The notes under the pieces: model-generated
Told to the model about the DNA's origin: nothing
Databases searched by the model: none
The model's input: only the letters and a program-made list of their open reading frames with translations
Assembly: GCA_902782655.1 (NCBI GenBank)
Contig: CACZNY010000001.1
Span: forward strand, 1 to 14,281
From: an uncultured Lachnospiraceae bacterium
GTDB taxonomy: Bacteria; Bacillota; Clostridia; Lachnospirales; Lachnospiraceae
Length of the DNA stretch: 14,281 nt
Direction: 5' to 3'
Shown: positions 13,525 through 14,281 of the stretch, piece after piece
How the letters are laid out: every line of letters starts with the position of its first letter
Position numbering within the stretch: position 1 is the first letter of the stretch
Program-made: the position numbers and the translations under genes

Positions 13525-14154
13525 TCATTTCCGTCTCGCCTTCTCCACATCATTCACATACTGAATTATGAGCTCAGCGGTGCCTTCGAGGCCGAGCACC
13601 GAGGAATTAATCGAAAGATCGTAGGTATTTACATTTCCCCACTTCTTGGAGGAATAATAGTCATAGTAGCTTTTTCTCTGCTTGTCCTTCTTTACGCACA
13701 TATCATGAGCCTGGGATTCGGTGAGGCTGAATCTTTTCATGATCCGGCTAACCTTCGCATCCTCATTCGCGGAGATGAAGATACGGATAAGGTTATCACG
13801 CTCCGACAGGGCATAGTCGGCACATCTTCCCACTATGATACAGGGCTCCTCATCGGCAATCCTCTTTATGGTATCAAACTGAGCGAGGAAAACCTTATGG
13901 GACACCGGCATATCCACATAGGAGGAAGAATTGTAGCCGAAGGAGTAGGTATCCATTACCAGATTATAAAGAAATGAGTTTGTGGGCATCTCATCATGGT
14001 GCTCGAAGATCTCCTCGCAAAGTCCGGAGTCCTTGGCGGCACGGGCGAGAAGCTCCTTGTCATAGCATTTGATTCCGAATCTTTCCGCCACTATCTGACC
14101 GATCTCGCGGCCTCCGGAACCAAACTGTCTTCCTATGGTGATAACTGAATTCAT
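13525..14154 (-). CDS. Cytidylate-kinase-like family protein
   Basis: Encodes 209 residues on the minus strand. The N-terminal phosphate loop reads GRQFGSGG at 8-15, followed by R-E-I-G, the pattern of the cytidylate-kinase-like family (Pfam Cytidylate_kin2). It lacks the usual Walker A lysine before Ser/Thr. CIIVGRCADYAL near 103-114 is the second conserved block, and the C-terminal Lys/Arg/Tyr-rich region KKDKQRKSYYDYYSSKKWG fits the lid and the DLSINSS block that follows. True CMP kinase activity is not shown; these proteins are usually called uncharacterised. It faces the recombinase tail to tail with 10 nt between stops and has a good AGGAGG site. Confidence 0.88.
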   Translation of the reverse strand: MNSVITIGRQFGSGGREIGQIVAERFGIKCYDKELLARAAKDSGLCEEIFEHHDEMPTNSFLYNLVMDTYSFGYNSSSYVDMPVSHKVFLAQFDTIKRIADEEPCIIVGRCADYALSERDNLIRIFISANEDAKVSRIMKRFSLTESQAHDMCVKKDKQRKSYYDYYSSKKWGNVNTYDLSINSSVLGLEGTAELIIQYVNDVEKARRK

Positions 14155-14160
14155 CTGATA

Positions 14161-14166
14161 CCTCCT
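14161..14166 (-). promoter_or_regulatory. Ribosome binding site of the cytidylate-kinase-like gene
   Basis: CCTCCT on the plus strand is AGGAGG on the minus strand, 6 nt before the ATG at 14154-14152. It confirms this start. No convincing -35/-10 pair was found between here and the window end, so the promoter may lie in or beyond the palindrome. Confidence 0.8.
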
Positions 14167-14182
14167 GAATCATATGATACGA

Positions 14183-14204
14183 ACACCAAAAGTACTGAAT
14201 CACT
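14183..14204 (-). repeat. Dispersed repeat, copy B
   Basis: The minus strand matches copy A (6036-6057) at 21 of 22 positions. Here the repeat lies in the presumed leader of the minus-strand gene, 16 nt before its Shine-Dalgarno. CCAAAAGT at its 3' end (plus strand 14186-14193) is also the exact complement of ACTTTTGG at 14266-14273. Confidence 0.75.
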
Positions 14205-14220
14205 GTTTTGATACAACGAT

Positions 14221-14276
14221 GCCCAAAGTCAAATGGCTTTTTGAACAAGTTCAAACGCCATTTAGACTTTTGGCGC
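14221..14276. other. Long near-perfect palindrome (about 24 bp stem, 2-nt loop)
   Basis: From the centre outwards: TTTGAAC (14240-14246) with GTTCAAA (14249-14255), AAATGGC (14231-14237) with GCCATTT (14257-14263), and CCAAAGTC (14223-14230) with GACTTTTGG (14265-14273, one bulged T), closed by GC (14221-14222) with GC (14275-14276). No T-run follows on either strand in the window, so it is not a plain terminator. It could be an extragenic palindrome, a leader hairpin or part of a small transposon-derived repeat. Confidence 0.75.
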
Positions 14277-14281
14277 TTGTA

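Noticed and set aside
13516..13541. Bidirectional terminator AGGCG...CGCCT between the convergent genes
   Set aside because: Only 5 bp with a 16-nt loop, reaching into the minus-strand gene, and without clear T-runs on either side.
12468..14281. Integrated mobile element headed by the tyrosine recombinase
   Set aside because: The recombinase is translationally coupled to rluD and followed by an unrelated convergent gene. No attachment-site repeats, excisionase, relaxase or phage genes are visible.

Overview
The window (14.3 kb) reads as ordinary chromosome of an anaerobic Firmicute of class Clostridia, most likely a Lachnospiraceae member. This is an inference from gene content and order, heavy AGG (Arg) and ATA (Ile) codon use, strong AGGAGG ribosome sites and tightly packed ATGA-coupled genes. 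No rRNA, tRNA, CRISPR array or insertion sequence was found.

Layout. (1) 1-921: 3' part of a serine D-Ala-D-Ala carboxypeptidase, cut by the window edge. (2) 945-5997: a complete branched-chain amino-acid ABC importer in the order livJ-livH-livM-livG-livF, behind a near-consensus sigma-A promoter at 945-973 and a short hairpin leader. (3) 5998-6380: the only gene-free stretch over 300 nt. It is rich in inverted repeats and holds one copy of a 22-nt sequence that recurs (21/22) on the other strand near the right end. A promoter and a structured leader follow. (4) 6381-9533: a small P-loop protein, an intrinsic terminator, an HlyD-type membrane fusion protein, the PLP-binding protein YggS/YlmE, the division protein SepF and a second intrinsic terminator. 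(5) 9599-13514: aroB, lspA (with an unusual long acidic tail), an RluD-type pseudouridine synthase and a tyrosine recombinase, all overlapping by 4-11 nt and so probably one translationally coupled operon. (6) 13525-14154, minus strand: a cytidylate-kinase-like protein, convergent with the recombinase. A long palindrome (14221-14276) and the second repeat copy lie upstream of it.

How the genes fit together. The liv genes make one import machine: lipoprotein receptor, two permeases, two ATPases. The yggS-sepF-(aroB)-lspA-rluD order resembles the ylmE-ylmF(sepF)-ylmG-ylmH-divIVA-ileS-lspA-ylyB neighbourhood of other Firmicutes, with aroB where ylmG to ileS would be. It links cell division, lipoprotein maturation and ribosome modification.

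I saw no convincing new defence or biosynthetic system. The best leads are the dyad-rich intergenic element and its second copy, the acidic repeat tail on LspA (DNA open in two frames), and a terminator that ends 5 nt before the start of a gene with no Shine-Dalgarno.
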